A stretch of 64,000 bases of DNA, from the NCBI RefSeq assembly GCF_963676285.1, contig NZ_OY781063.1, forward strand, positions 992,001 to 1,056,000, read 5' to 3'. Shown piece after piece: positions 1 through 8,214 of the stretch (within the stretch, counting starts at the first letter, position 1; each line of letters starts with the position of its first letter). Source of the DNA: an uncultured Sphaerochaeta sp. (GTDB lineage: Bacteria > Spirochaetota > Spirochaetia > Sphaerochaetales > Sphaerochaetaceae). A program made the translations under genes and the position numbers. Under the pieces are notes generated by a model that saw only the letters and a program-made list of their open reading frames with translations, ran no database searches and was not told the DNA's origin.

Positions 1-88
1 CTCCATTTTTACAGAGCAACTCCACCATGACCGCTCCCAGGCCACCGGCTCCGCCGGTGACCAGGATGACTTTATCTTTCACATTCAC
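1..88 (-). CDS. SDR-family oxidoreductase, N-terminal fragment (cut by window edge)
   Basis: The visible start is GTG, giving VNVKDKVILVTGG and then AGGLGAV, which is the Rossmann TGGxGGxG nucleotide-binding motif of short-chain dehydrogenases. An AGGAAG ribosome site lies about six bases upstream of the GTG; the nearby ATG is out of frame and runs straight into a stop. The gene begins 12 bp after the tctA stop, so it should be the last visible member of the TTT transporter operon and may oxidise the imported compound or a derivative. Only about 29 codons are present, so the substrate cannot be assigned. Confidence 0.75.
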   Translation of the reverse strand, partial: MNVKDKVILVTGGAGGLGAVMVELLCKNG

Positions 89-100
89 GATTAACTTCCT

Positions 101-1618
101 TTATTGTGGTTCGCTAGCGCTGGTTTTCTTTTGCAAGCGGCTGTTTTTTACACCACTGACAAAAATCCAGACAATTGCGAGCATCAAGATGATTCCGACA
201 GGACGACCCAGCAATGGGATGATTGAACCCTGTCCCTGCATAAGGGCTTGGCGGAAGCTGATGTCAGCCGTAGGTCCAAGAATGATTCCCAGTACCAGAG
301 GTGCCATCGGATAGTTGAGCTTGCGCAGGATATATCCAAGGATACCAAAGATGAACATGACATGGATGTCAAAGATGTTCACGTTTCCGGCATACGCTCC
401 GATGACCGTAAGAGGAACAATGATCGGCATCAAGATCTTCCGGTTTATCTTCAGGATCTTAACCATTGGTTTGGTGAGCAATAGACCGAATACCAACATT
501 GATGCGGTTGCGATCAAGAGCGTCACTGCAGTCAGGTAGAGGAAATCCGGGGACTCAAGTGCGAGCATTGGACCCGGCTTGATACCATGAAGCCAGATGG
601 CTGCAAGGAACATTGCCGCTGGAGGAGATCCGGGAACAGCAAGGGTAAGCAGGGGAATCATGGCACCGCCAATACAGGCATTGTTTGCTGTCTCAGCTGA
701 TGCGAGGCCTTCATAACTACCTTTCCCGAAAAGATGTCCATGCTTACTGCGTCGCTTTCCAACATCGTAACTGACCCAGGCTGCAATATCTTCACCAGCA
801 CCAGGGACTGCCCCGATACCGCTTCCGATAAAGCCGGAGCGGACAGCTGTGGAAAGAACATCCTTGACCATACTCTTATCGGGAAGCACTTTTCCTAGCT
901 GGCTCTCAATTGAATAGGGAATATCTTCCTGCAAGACAGTTAGAATCTCAGAGATGCCAAATACACCAATCAAGGCAGGGATCAGGGAGATTCCACCCAT
1001 CAAGTCATAGCTGCCATAGGTAAACCGCGGGAACGCATAGACGGCATCCAAGCCGATCATAGCGGTAAAGAATCCTAGGAATCCTACTATCCAACCCTTG
1101 AGAGGAGTACTCTGCGTAGAGAGGTTTCCGCAGATCATGATACCGAAAACGGAGATAAGGAAGTACTCCCACTGACCGAACTTCAGGGCGATCTTATAGA
1201 GAAATGGGGTCAGGAAGATCAATAGAAGAATTGAAATCAGAGTACCTACAAAGGAGGCTACAATACCAACTCCAATTGCTTGTCCACCATGCCCTTTCTT
1301 GGCAAGGACAAATCCATCCAAGGCGGTTGCCGCCGCTGATGGTGTTCCAGGGATGTTGATCATAATCGCTGAATAACAACCACCCATAACAGCTCCAACG
1401 TAGACTCCGAGGAGGAAGGCTACGGCAGTAGCAAGCTGCATTGAGTAGGTTAGGTTGATCAGCAGGGCGAGGGCCATGGTAGCGGTCAGTCCTGGAACTG
1501 CTCCAACCACGATACCGGCCACGGTTGCAATCATTGTAACGAATACCTGTGGAAATCCGAACGCCTGTGCTGCTGCGGACCCGAACAGGGCAAATTGCTG
1601 TGCAAATGCTTCAAACAT
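101..1618 (-). CDS. tctA: Tripartite tricarboxylate transporter, large permease TctA
   Basis: This is the 505-residue, roughly 12-helix large membrane subunit of a TTT (TctABC) importer, which moves carboxylates with sodium or proton coupling. The hallmark loops are visible: GAVPGLTATM near residue 39, NIPGTPSAA near residue 88, and a second copy of the PGxPxAA signature (AVPGSPPAA) in the C-terminal half. A GTG four codons upstream is possible, but GGGAG sits five bases before the ATG at 1618, so I prefer that start. It lies close behind tctB and is followed within 12 bp by an SDR gene. The transported compound is not deducible; TTT systems take citrate, aromatic acids, sugar acids and others. 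Confidence 0.93.
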   Translation of the reverse strand: MFEAFAQQFALFGSAAAQAFGFPQVFVTMIATVAGIVVGAVPGLTATMALALLINLTYSMQLATAVAFLLGVYVGAVMGGCYSAIMINIPGTPSAAATALDGFVLAKKGHGGQAIGVGIVASFVGTLISILLLIFLTPFLYKIALKFGQWEYFLISVFGIMICGNLSTQSTPLKGWIVGFLGFFTAMIGLDAVYAFPRFTYGSYDLMGGISLIPALIGVFGISEILTVLQEDIPYSIESQLGKVLPDKSMVKDVLSTAVRSGFIGSGIGAVPGAGEDIAAWVSYDVGKRRSKHGHLFGKGSYEGLASAETANNACIGGAMIPLLTLAVPGSPPAAMFLAAIWLHGIKPGPMLALESPDFLYLTAVTLLIATASMLVFGLLLTKPMVKILKINRKILMPIIVPLTVIGAYAGNVNIFDIHVMFIFGILGYILRKLNYPMAPLVLGIILGPTADISFRQALMQGQGSIIPLLGRPVGIILMLAIVWIFVSGVKNSRLQKKTSASEPQ

Positions 1619-1632
1619 AGGTGCTCCCACCT

Positions 1633-2118
1633 CTATGGTAGAGGAATTTTAAAGACATACTGGAAAATAGCACTGATCAGTAACGCTGAAAGGACTGAAA
1701 TAATGATATTCTTCAACCAGGTTGTAGATTTCAGATACCAGAAGGTAACAACCAGATAGAGGAAGGTGGCTATTGCAAAATGAATTCTACCTATCAAGCC
1801 ATAGATATAGACCACCATAAAGAATGAGAGAATGACTACGCGTTTTGATTCTGGGCTGAGGAACAACGCAATAAGGCTGTCCTTTCGAAATGTGCTTTTT
1901 GTCGCTGCTACACTTCCCCCTCGAATTGCTCCAATCAACATAACGATTCCGAACAGACAGAATATGATTCCCAGAATGAATGGGAAGAATCCTGGTGCAT
2001 CGAGAAAACTGTTGAACACCTTCATACCAAGGGACTCAACAATAAGATAGACTCCGAATACCAACAGGATTATACCCATGATGAGATCGGAAGCAGTTGT
2101 TTTCTTAATTTGGCTCAT
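1633..2118 (-). CDS. tctB: Tripartite tricarboxylate transporter, small permease TctB
   Basis: A 161-residue protein with four predicted hydrophobic segments (about residues 13-31, 42-63, 92-109 and 112-155), as expected of the small, poorly conserved TctB subunit that partners TctA. Identity rests on size, topology and its place between tctC and tctA. AAGGA lies seven bases before the ATG. The gap to tctC upstream holds a strong hairpin, while the gap to tctA is only a few bases, so the two membrane subunits are probably translated together and at a lower level than the binding protein. Confidence 0.85.
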   Translation of the reverse strand: MSQIKKTTASDLIMGIILLVFGVYLIVESLGMKVFNSFLDAPGFFPFILGIIFCLFGIVMLIGAIRGGSVAATKSTFRKDSLIALFLSPESKRVVILSFFMVVYIYGLIGRIHFAIATFLYLVVTFWYLKSTTWLKNIIISVLSALLISAIFQYVFKIPLP

Positions 2119-2140
2119 GCAACTATCCTTTTCCTAATAA

Positions 2141-2171
2141 TTTCGGGAGATGGGAATCCCATCCCCCGAAA
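2141..2171 (-). promoter_or_regulatory. Intercistronic hairpin between tctC and tctB
   Basis: The arms TTTCGGG and CCCGAAA enclose GATGGGA/TCCCATC, with one mismatched pair between the two stem blocks and an almost closed loop. No T tract follows on the minus strand, so it is not a clear terminator. Hairpins in this position commonly protect the 3' end of the binding-protein message, giving more binding protein than permease; that role is inferred. Confidence 0.7.
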
Positions 2172-2180
2172 CAAGACATA

Positions 2181-3245
2181 TTATTTGATGTTCTGCTTAG
2201 CCACATCCCAGTCAAAGTCTGCAAGCTTGGGAATACCAAACTCAGCTGGACTCTTGACGGTGGAACCAACGTTGTCCAAGGTCCAAGCATATCCAGCTTC
2301 CTGGATGGCAAGGAACTTGTCAGCATCTTCTCCAGCATACCCAGCAAGGACCAGGCCCTGCTCTCTTGCATAGTTAACAATCTCTGGCTGCTCTACTGCC
2401 CAGTAGAATGCCTCTGTCAGACCATCAAGAATGTTCTGAGGGACATCACGTGGGATCAAGAGAGGCCAAGTCTCACTGAGCAAGGGGATGTTCTCTGCAT
2501 TGTCCTGCACCTTCATGATGGAGGGAATGTTGAGTCCGAAGTCAGTGTAGTCATTGGTATCAGTGATGGCGAGGGCACGAAGCTGTCCAGCCTTGATGAA
2601 GTCGATCAAGGAGGAGAAGGTACCCATGGCAATCTCTGCATCACCTGCGATGACATTGATACCAGCCTGGCGGCAGGATCCAGCGGTCATGTAGTTGGGA
2701 GCATTGATACCACCAATTTCACGGATAGCCTCGAAGAGAACGTGGGGACCAACACCAAATCCGCTGATTGCCATGTTCTGCTTGCCGCTATTGAGGTAAG
2801 CCACTGCATCAGCATATGTCTGGATGTCAGAATCTGCAGCAACAACAAGAGCAGCTGCACCCATGTAGGGGTGGAAGGAAGCCCAGTCAGCCCAATAGGT
2901 ATCACTGGTTCCCATTACGCGGAATCCAGAGATCGGACCACTACCGGTGGCAAACAGGCTGTAACCATCATGCTTCTTGCTGTACATTACAGTATTTGCA
3001 GCAACTGCAGATGCAGCACCTTCCTGGTTGACCACATTGATGGTTTCCCCAAGATACTCTTCCATCTTTGCGATAACCGGACGAACAGCGGTATCAGTAC
3101 CACCACCGGCTCCGAAGCCGACATATACTACCGGCTGTGTCTTCGGCCAAAGCTTGGTGCTTGCGGCCTCTTTCTGACCTTCTGCGAACAGTGAAGTCGC
3201 AACCAACAGTACCAGAAGGATAACAAGAATTCTGTTTTTCTTCAT
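2181..3245 (-). CDS. tctC: TTT transporter extracytoplasmic binding protein, TctC/Bug family
   Basis: A 354-residue periplasmic binding protein. Residues 1-22 form a signal peptide (KKNR, hydrophobic core, LFA-EGQKEA) with no lipobox cysteine, so it should be released by signal peptidase I. The mature part begins with WPKTQPVVYVGFGAGGGTDTAVRP, the phosphate-loop-like GxGGxTD region that in Bug proteins binds a carboxylate of the ligand through main-chain amides. It is first in the operon, with an AAAGGAGAG ribosome site. Its promoter region carries TCATA-N5-TATGA repeats matching an operator in front of the FadR-type regulator gene just upstream, so that regulator probably controls it. Confidence 0.93.
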   Translation of the reverse strand: MKKNRILVILLVLLVATSLFAEGQKEAASTKLWPKTQPVVYVGFGAGGGTDTAVRPVIAKMEEYLGETINVVNQEGAASAVAANTVMYSKKHDGYSLFATGSGPISGFRVMGTSDTYWADWASFHPYMGAAALVVAADSDIQTYADAVAYLNSGKQNMAISGFGVGPHVLFEAIREIGGINAPNYMTAGSCRQAGINVIAGDAEIAMGTFSSLIDFIKAGQLRALAITDTNDYTDFGLNIPSIMKVQDNAENIPLLSETWPLLIPRDVPQNILDGLTEAFYWAVEQPEIVNYAREQGLVLAGYAGEDADKFLAIQEAGYAWTLDNVGSTVKSPAEFGIPKLADFDWDVAKQNIK

Positions 3246-3291
3246 ACAAAACTCTCCTTTTATTTTTTTATGGCATAAGCCATAAAATTAC

Positions 3292-3339
3292 TCATAAGTT
3301 GTATGACGTCCTATAAGTTAGATGACTCATACAAAGTGA
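3292..3339. promoter_or_regulatory. Candidate FadR-type operators upstream of tctC
   Basis: TCATA-AGTTG-TATGA (3292-3306) is an inverted repeat, and a weaker partner TCATACAAAGTGA lies at 3327-3339. TTGTATGA (from 3299) and TCATACAA (to 3334) are themselves exact reverse complements. A further inverted repeat TATGGC-ATAA-GCCATA lies at 3269-3284, closer to the gene. The TCATA/TATGA half-sites recur as a perfect palindrome before the regulator gene at 4079, which suggests one regulator acts at both. Confidence 0.55.
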
Positions 3340-3368
3340 CTTACTCATCAGCTTCATCTGTTAAAAAA

Positions 3369-4079
3369 CTACAGCTCAGCTAATTCTGAAATCCGGTCCA
3401 CAGTCTTGGCCACATGCTCTCGCATCAGCCTGGCTGCCTCTTCCCTATTATGTACCCTTAATGCTTCGAGGATGACCCGGTGATAGTATCGACCGTCATG
3501 CATACCCAAATGAGTGACAATGGACTCCATGCTTGCATTCATCAGATCCTGCATGAAAAGAGCCACATTGATCAGCATGTTGTTCTTCGTTGCTTTTGCG
3601 ATAGCCATATGGAACTGGATATCATCATGGGCAAAAACCTTTATATCAGTGGTATTCTGCTCCATTCGAACAACAATCGCCTCAAGTGCGTCACATTCCT
3701 CTTTCGTGATTCTCGTAGCGGCTATCTCTGTTGCCCCTACTTCCATTACCATCCTGTACTCAAGAATCTCCTGCAAGGAGTTCTTATCAATCATGAACAT
3801 GGGAAACAACATGTCACGGTAATTTTCACTGGTCACCCTTCTGATGAAGGACCCTTCCCCGTGGCGTGTCTCTACGATTCCCAAGGCCTTGAGCTTCTGC
3901 ATCGCCTCACGAATGCTGATGCGGCTCACTCCAAATTCTTGCCTCATTTCATTTTCGGAAGGGAGTTTTGCACCCTCCTTCCATTTATTGCTCTTGATCT
4001 GGGCAAGTAACTGTTCATACACTTGGTTGGAGATCTTCTCTTGTCTCACAATCTTCATTGAATTTTGTTGCGGCATCAA
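3369..4079 (-). CDS. GntR/FadR-family (FCD) transcriptional regulator
   Basis: A 236-residue regulator. Residues 12-80 form the GntR winged helix, with the typical LPSENEMRQEFGVSRISIREAM stretch (broken here: LPSENE, then GVSRISIREAM), followed by the wing (TRHGEGSFI). Residues 95-230 are a helical FCD effector domain whose D/H/H residues (HDDIQFHMAIA, HLGMHDGRYYHRVILEAL, MREHV) usually hold a metal that binds a carboxylate ligand. It is co-oriented with and just upstream of tctC. A perfect palindrome in its own promoter and related sites before tctC suggest autoregulation and control of the transporter by an organic acid. Confidence 0.9.
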   Translation of the reverse strand: MMPQQNSMKIVRQEKISNQVYEQLLAQIKSNKWKEGAKLPSENEMRQEFGVSRISIREAMQKLKALGIVETRHGEGSFIRRVTSENYRDMLFPMFMIDKNSLQEILEYRMVMEVGATEIAATRITKEECDALEAIVVRMEQNTTDIKVFAHDDIQFHMAIAKATKNNMLINVALFMQDLMNASMESIVTHLGMHDGRYYHRVILEALRVHNREEAARLMREHVAKTVDRISELAEL

Positions 4080-4114
4080 AAACTCCCCTCCAAGTCAGTA
4101 CCACTGATAGGTTA

Positions 4115-4128
4115 TCATACAAGTATGA
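4115..4128. promoter_or_regulatory. Perfect palindrome TCATACAAGTATGA, candidate autoregulatory operator
   Basis: TCATAC-AA-GTATGA lies 36 bp upstream of the FadR-type regulator gene. Half-sites match those upstream of tctC (3292-3306). GntR/FadR proteins bind short palindromes of about this length, so autoregulation is likely. Confidence 0.6.
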
Positions 4129-4172
4129 GTTGTCAACTAAATTCTTATACAAATTCACTTCATAGTATATAT

Positions 4173-4182
4173 TTATCGATAA
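4173..4182. promoter_or_regulatory. TTATCGATAA palindrome, copy 1
   Basis: The ten-base palindrome lies in the context ATATTTATCGATAATTTT. The same extended sequence, with one base changed, occurs at 11418-11427 in front of the other FadR-type regulator gene. The region 4080-4369 otherwise holds AT-rich sequence, the operator at 4115 and the hairpin at 4316; I see no gene in it. Confidence 0.45.
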
Positions 4183-4315
4183 TTTTTAATTGATTGACTT
4201 GTTGCAAAGTGTTACTGCAGTATGCAGATAGTTATAATTTTCTTCACATACTATCATCATCTGTCCCGTCGTTTTACCGTTAATACAAGTCTTGAAGAGA
4301 TTGGGCAAATAAATG

Positions 4316-4346
4316 GAGCCAGTTCCCTACAGTCGGGACCTGGCTC
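4316..4346 (-). terminator. Hairpin terminator behind garR
   Basis: GAGCCAG-T-TCCC pairs with GGGA-C-CTGGCTC around a seven-base loop. On the minus strand it is followed by CATTTATTTG, a modest T tract. It lies just behind the last gene of the minus-strand cassette and marks the left edge of the GC-rich segment. Confidence 0.65.
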
Positions 4347-4369
4347 TCAGTTATATGATCAAGATTCGA

Positions 4370-5254
4370 TTACTTACGAACCTCAATGCCCGCTTCCTTC
4401 TCGTACCACTGGACAAGCCCGCCGTGGTCGTCAGATCCCTTGCCGTCTGAGGAGAGGGACCTCATCATCTCGATGATCGAGTCCGAGAGAGGGGTCGGGG
4501 TCTTCACCGTTGCTGCGGTGTCAAGCGCGTTCTGCAGGTCCTTGATGTGCAGGTCGATGCGGAACCCGGGCTTGAAGTTCCCGTCCAGCACCAGGGGCGC
4601 CTTCGCATCGAGGACCGTGCTGCCGGCAAGTCCCCCACGGATCGCCTTGAACACCTTCTCGGGGTCCACGTCGGCCTTGGTTGCAAGCACCAGTGCCTCG
4701 CTCATCCCCGCGATGTTCGCCGCCACCATGATCTGGTTCGCCAGCTTGGTCGTGTTCCCGCTGCCGATCTCCCCGACCAGGGTCACACTCCCGCCCATCA
4801 CCTGCAGGATCGGCTCGACCTGTTTGAAGGTCTCCTCCGGTCCGCCGACCATGATCGCAAGCGTACCGTCGATCGCCTTCGGCTCCCCGCCGGAGACGGG
4901 GGCGTCAAGCATGACCACTCCCTTCTTCGCCAGCTCGGCCGCCACCTCCCGGCTCACGATCGGGCTGATGGAGCTCATGTCCACCACCACCAGGCCTTCC
5001 TTGGCGCCTTCAATCACTCCACCCTCTCCAAGTACCACCGTCTGCACATGGGGGGAGTTGGGCAGCATCGTGACCACCACATCGCTCTGTGATGCCACTT
5101 CCTTTGCGCTCGCTGCCTCTGCGGCCCCGGAAGCGACCAGCTCGGCGACCGCTTCCTTGTTGATATCGTTCACGACCAGGCTGTAGCCGGCCTTGATCAG
5201 GTTCTTCGCCATGGGCTTGCCCATGATCCCGAGTCCTATGAATCCTATCTTCAT
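4370..5254 (-). CDS. garR: 2-hydroxy-3-oxopropionate (tartronate semialdehyde) reductase
   Basis: A 294-residue beta-hydroxyacid dehydrogenase that should reduce tartronate semialdehyde to D-glycerate with NAD(P)H in the cytoplasm. The N-terminal GxGxxG motif (GFIGLGIMG, residues 4-12) is followed by Asp30, which usually favours NADH. The substrate loop DAPVSGG is at 117-123, and the catalytic Lys170 and Asn174 sit in NTTKLANQ. The segment GLAGSTVLDAKAP and the following FKPGFRIDLHIKDL closely match enterobacterial GarR/GlxR. It is the last gene of a GC-rich cassette with a split transketolase. Related enzymes reduce sulfolactaldehyde or 3-hydroxyisobutyrate, but the GarR-like C-terminal half argues against those. 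Confidence 0.88.
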   Translation of the reverse strand: MKIGFIGLGIMGKPMAKNLIKAGYSLVVNDINKEAVAELVASGAAEAASAKEVASQSDVVVTMLPNSPHVQTVVLGEGGVIEGAKEGLVVVDMSSISPIVSREVAAELAKKGVVMLDAPVSGGEPKAIDGTLAIMVGGPEETFKQVEPILQVMGGSVTLVGEIGSGNTTKLANQIMVAANIAGMSEALVLATKADVDPEKVFKAIRGGLAGSTVLDAKAPLVLDGNFKPGFRIDLHIKDLQNALDTAATVKTPTPLSDSIIEMMRSLSSDGKGSDDHGGLVQWYEKEAGIEVRK

Positions 5255-5265
5255 CTCTTTGCTCC

Positions 5266-6204
5266 TTACTTGCCGGCCAGGACCGCCCTGGCCTTCTTCG
5301 CGACATCCTCCGCCTCAAGGCCGTAGTGCCTGAGCAGGATCTCGTAGTTCTCCGCACTGGTGCCGTAGCGGTCACCCACTCCCAGCATCTCGATGGGCAG
5401 GCGGCTCTTGCTCAGCGCCTGGCACACCACGCTGCCAAGCCCCCCGATGACGTTGTGCTCCTCAGCAGTAACGACGCCTTTCACGCCCTCGCAGAAGCCG
5501 AGCAGGGCCTCGGTGTCCAGCGGCTTGATCGTCGAAACGTTCACCACCCTTGCGGAGATGCCTTCCTTTTCCAGGATCTTTGCTGCCTCCATGGACTGCT
5601 GCACCATCACCCCGGTTGCGAAGATCACCACGTCCCCTCCGTCGACCATCTGGGTCATCTTGCCGATGTGGTACTCCTCGGCGGGGTCAGTTACGATAGG
5701 CAGGTCGTTTCGGTTGATGCGCAGGTACATCGGTCCCTTCTGTTCCACCATCGCCCTGACCATCTTCTCGGTCTCCACCGCATCACAGGGGCTGAGCACG
5801 GTCATGTGCGGCAGCACCTGCATCAGTGCGATGTCGTCGATGCTCTGGTGCGTCTTGCCGTCGCCGTAGTCGGAGAGTCCTGCACTGGAACCGCAGATCT
5901 TCACATTCAGGTTCGCAATTGTCACCGAGGAGCGGATCTGGTCGTAGGCTCGGCCTGATGCGAAGACCGCAAACGAGTTCATGAACGGGATCTTCCCAGT
6001 CAGGGAGAGTCCTGCGGAGACCGACGCCATGTTCTGCTCGGCGATCCCCATCTGGAAGTAGCGCTCGGGGTACTCGGCTGCGAACAGCTTGCTCATCGTG
6101 GAGTTGCCCAGGTCGGCTTCCAGCATCACGATATCCTTGTTGTCCTTTCCCAGCTCGACCAATGTCTCGCCGTAGGTTGTCCTCAGGCTGTCTGTCGTCC
6201 TCAT
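5266..6204 (-). CDS. Transketolase, C-terminal subunit (split enzyme, copy 1)
   Basis: A 312-residue protein carrying the pyrimidine-binding and C-terminal domains of transketolase. The catalytic Glu lies in MGIAEQNMASVSAGLSL, and the C-terminal domain contains the GVVTAEEHNVIGGLGS stretch typical of the family. Start: the ATG at 6204 overlaps the stop of the N-terminal subunit gene as ATGA, so an upstream extension seen in this frame is not used. With the preceding gene it forms a two-chain thiamine-diphosphate enzyme that moves a two-carbon ketol unit. Base composition is clearly more GC-rich than the transporter genes upstream. The preferred sugar is unknown. Confidence 0.9.
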   Translation of the reverse strand: MRTTDSLRTTYGETLVELGKDNKDIVMLEADLGNSTMSKLFAAEYPERYFQMGIAEQNMASVSAGLSLTGKIPFMNSFAVFASGRAYDQIRSSVTIANLNVKICGSSAGLSDYGDGKTHQSIDDIALMQVLPHMTVLSPCDAVETEKMVRAMVEQKGPMYLRINRNDLPIVTDPAEEYHIGKMTQMVDGGDVVIFATGVMVQQSMEAAKILEKEGISARVVNVSTIKPLDTEALLGFCEGVKGVVTAEEHNVIGGLGSVVCQALSKSRLPIEMLGVGDRYGTSAENYEILLRHYGLEAEDVAKKARAVLAGK

Positions 6205-7049
6205 GCCTCTACCTCCTTCCTCATGTTGTCTATGCACTGCCATGCTATCTTGTACTCTTCCTCATTCATGGATGCGTTGTGGTACTTCGCTTTCCCTTCT
6301 GCAAACGGGAAGCACTTGCCCTTGACGGTGTGTGCCATGATCGCGGTCGGGCCTTCCTTGTATGCCCTTGCAGCATCAAGGGCCCCCAGGACCTGCTCCA
6401 TGTCGTGCCCGTCGATCTCGATCACGTTCCACCCGAAGGCCTTCCACTTCTCCACCAGGTTCTCGATCGGGAAGATCTCGGCGGTCGTGCTGGTCGCCTG
6501 CACGCCGTTCCAGTCCACGATCGCCGTCAGGTTGCTTGCCTTGTATACTGCCGCTGCCATCACGGCCTCCCACACCTGGCCCTCGGCTAGCTCGCCGTCC
6601 CCCAGGATGGTGTAGACGCGGCTCTCGCTCTTATCCAGCGTAAGGCCCAGGGCGACACCCAGGGATACCGACAGCCCCTGCCCGAGGCTCCCGGTCACCG
6701 CCTCGATGCCCGGGGTCTTGTCCATGTCCGGGTGTCCCTGCAGGATGCCCTCGAAGGTCTTCACCTTGCCCAGCTCGCCGCGCTCGAAGTACCCCAGCTC
6801 CGCAAGGCAGGCATACTGCACCAGCACCGCGTGCCCCTTGCTCATGATCAGCCGGTCACGGCCGGGGTCCTTCGGGTCGTCCTCGTTCACCTTCATCGTG
6901 TGGAAGTACAGGGCCGCCATCACATCCGCTATCGAGCTGCTCCCGCCAAGGTGCCCCACCTTCCCAGGGGGGATCATCTCCAGGATGTTTGCCCTTACCT
7001 GGATCGCCTTCAGCTGCAGTTCCTTCACCAATTCTTGAGAATAGTTCAT
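6201..7049 (-). CDS. Transketolase, N-terminal subunit (split enzyme, copy 1)
   Basis: A 282-residue thiamine-diphosphate-binding subunit. Visible motifs are GHLGGSSSIADVMAALYF, the substrate-binding LIMSKGHAV, and the ThDP/metal motif GDGELAEGQVWEA followed by VDWNGVQATS. The ATG at 7049 has AAGGAGAG six bases upstream, so a longer frame to 7088 is rejected. It is the first gene of the GC-rich cassette and couples by ATGA overlap to the C-terminal subunit. A second, diverged split pair lies at 26162-27944, so this pair is probably devoted to one catabolic route rather than to the general pentose phosphate pathway. Confidence 0.9.
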   Translation of the reverse strand: MNYSQELVKELQLKAIQVRANILEMIPPGKVGHLGGSSSIADVMAALYFHTMKVNEDDPKDPGRDRLIMSKGHAVLVQYACLAELGYFERGELGKVKTFEGILQGHPDMDKTPGIEAVTGSLGQGLSVSLGVALGLTLDKSESRVYTILGDGELAEGQVWEAVMAAAVYKASNLTAIVDWNGVQATSTTAEIFPIENLVEKWKAFGWNVIEIDGHDMEQVLGALDAARAYKEGPTAIMAHTVKGKCFPFAEGKAKYHNASMNEEEYKIAWQCIDNMRKEVEA

Positions 7050-7079
7050 CTTCTCTCTCCTTAGCAATCTCAACACATT

Positions 7080-7103
7080 CTTCAACAAATTACCTTGTTG
7101 AAG
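7080..7103. other. Perfect hairpin between the zinc dehydrogenase and transketolase genes
   Basis: CTTCAACAA-ATTACC-TTGTTGAAG forms a nine-base-pair stem. It is not followed by a T tract on either strand. It sits at the right boundary of the GC-rich cassette, between the dehydrogenase stop (7162) and the transketolase start (7049). It could be an operator, a processing site or a weak terminator. Confidence 0.5.
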
Positions 7104-7161
7104 CGGTATAGATCATCGGCAACAGCAGTATCAGGAGACACTATCTGTTACCCATATCATC

Positions 7162-8190
7162 CTAACTTTCCAACATTACCTTCAGCATCTTGCCTTCACG
7201 ATTGTTTTCCAAATCCTTGAAGGCCTGCACACCATCTTCCAGCTTATAGCTATGGGTGATGAGCGGTTTGATGTTGATTTTTCTTTCACTCAACAGCCTA
7301 AGGCTATCTGCAAAGCCATCGAGGTCATATACATAGTTACCCTTAATTTTCAATTCCTTGGTCACAATGTTCTGCATATTAACTTCAATGATCTTCTGGG
7401 CGTTTCCAATCCAGATTGCAGTTCCACCAATCTTCAAGCACTCAAGTGAGTTCTTTGCGGTTGGAGCAATTCCCACCGCCTCGATGGAGAAATCGATCAT
7501 CTTACCGGAGGTAATGGCTGTAATCTCTGCAAGGAAATCCTGGGTTCGGGGATTCACAAGATAATCGGCTCCCAGTTCCTTGGCGATTCCAAGGCGGAAA
7601 TCAGTAGCATCACTGACGATGACATTCTTCGCACCACGATATTTCAGTAGAGCAAGAGCCATCAGGCCAATGGTACCAGCCCCGATAATCAGGGTGTAAT
7701 CAGCCTCTGCAAGTTCATCATCGCTAATCTTGTAGACCGAGCGATATGCAACTGCCAATGGTTCTGTGAAGGCAGCTTCGCTGAAGCTGATACCATCAAA
7801 TGGAAGAAGGTATTTTTCCTCGATGGTTACATATTCACACATGGAACCATCGACATCGAGCACTCCCATGCAGATACCTTCAGGGCAAACGTTCACCATA
7901 CCCTTCTTGCAGAATTCACAAACACCGCAGTAGGGCTTCGGGAAGACAACCACTTTCTGCCCTTCCTGAAATTTACCACCCTTCGGAGCCTGGGCAACCA
8001 CACCACTGAACTCATGCCCCATGATCATGGGAGGAGTTCGTCTGCCGGTCTTTCCCATATATCCTTCAAAGTCAGAACCACAGATTCCGTTTGACTTGAC
8101 CTGGATCAGATACTCATTCTCATTGGGAGCAGGGGTGGGAATTTCCCTCAGCTCCATCTCTTTCTCACCAACGTAATATAATGCTTTCAT
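7162..8190 (-). CDS. Zinc-dependent medium-chain dehydrogenase (sorbitol/threonine dehydrogenase type)
   Basis: A 342-residue MDR enzyme that should oxidise a polyol or sugar acid with NAD(P). The catalytic zinc ligands are in GICGSD and GHEFSG; the structural zinc uses the four cysteines of CGVCEFCKKGMVNVC. The Rossmann motif GAGTIGLMAL is near residue 170. It follows the TRAP permease genes in the same direction (24 bp gap), which suggests it acts on the TRAP substrate. Its composition matches the transporter genes and not the GC-rich cassette downstream. The exact substrate (iditol, galactitol, threonate-like) cannot be read from the sequence. Confidence 0.85.
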   Translation of the reverse strand: MKALYYVGEKEMELREIPTPAPNENEYLIQVKSNGICGSDFEGYMGKTGRRTPPMIMGHEFSGVVAQAPKGGKFQEGQKVVVFPKPYCGVCEFCKKGMVNVCPEGICMGVLDVDGSMCEYVTIEEKYLLPFDGISFSEAAFTEPLAVAYRSVYKISDDELAEADYTLIIGAGTIGLMALALLKYRGAKNVIVSDATDFRLGIAKELGADYLVNPRTQDFLAEITAITSGKMIDFSIEAVGIAPTAKNSLECLKIGGTAIWIGNAQKIIEVNMQNIVTKELKIKGNYVYDLDGFADSLRLLSERKINIKPLITHSYKLEDGVQAFKDLENNREGKMLKVMLES

Positions 8191-8214
8191 ACAACAACCC
8201 TTCTTCTCAATCTC

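Noticed and set aside
4386..5186. Long plus-strand frame opposite garR
   Set aside because: It is an antisense shadow produced by the high third-position GC of garR; no ribosome site or recognisable domain.
5266..7049. Frameshifted full-length transketolase
   Set aside because: Each half has its own ribosome site and start, joined by ATGA, and the split matches known two-chain transketolases. The same holds for 26162-27944.
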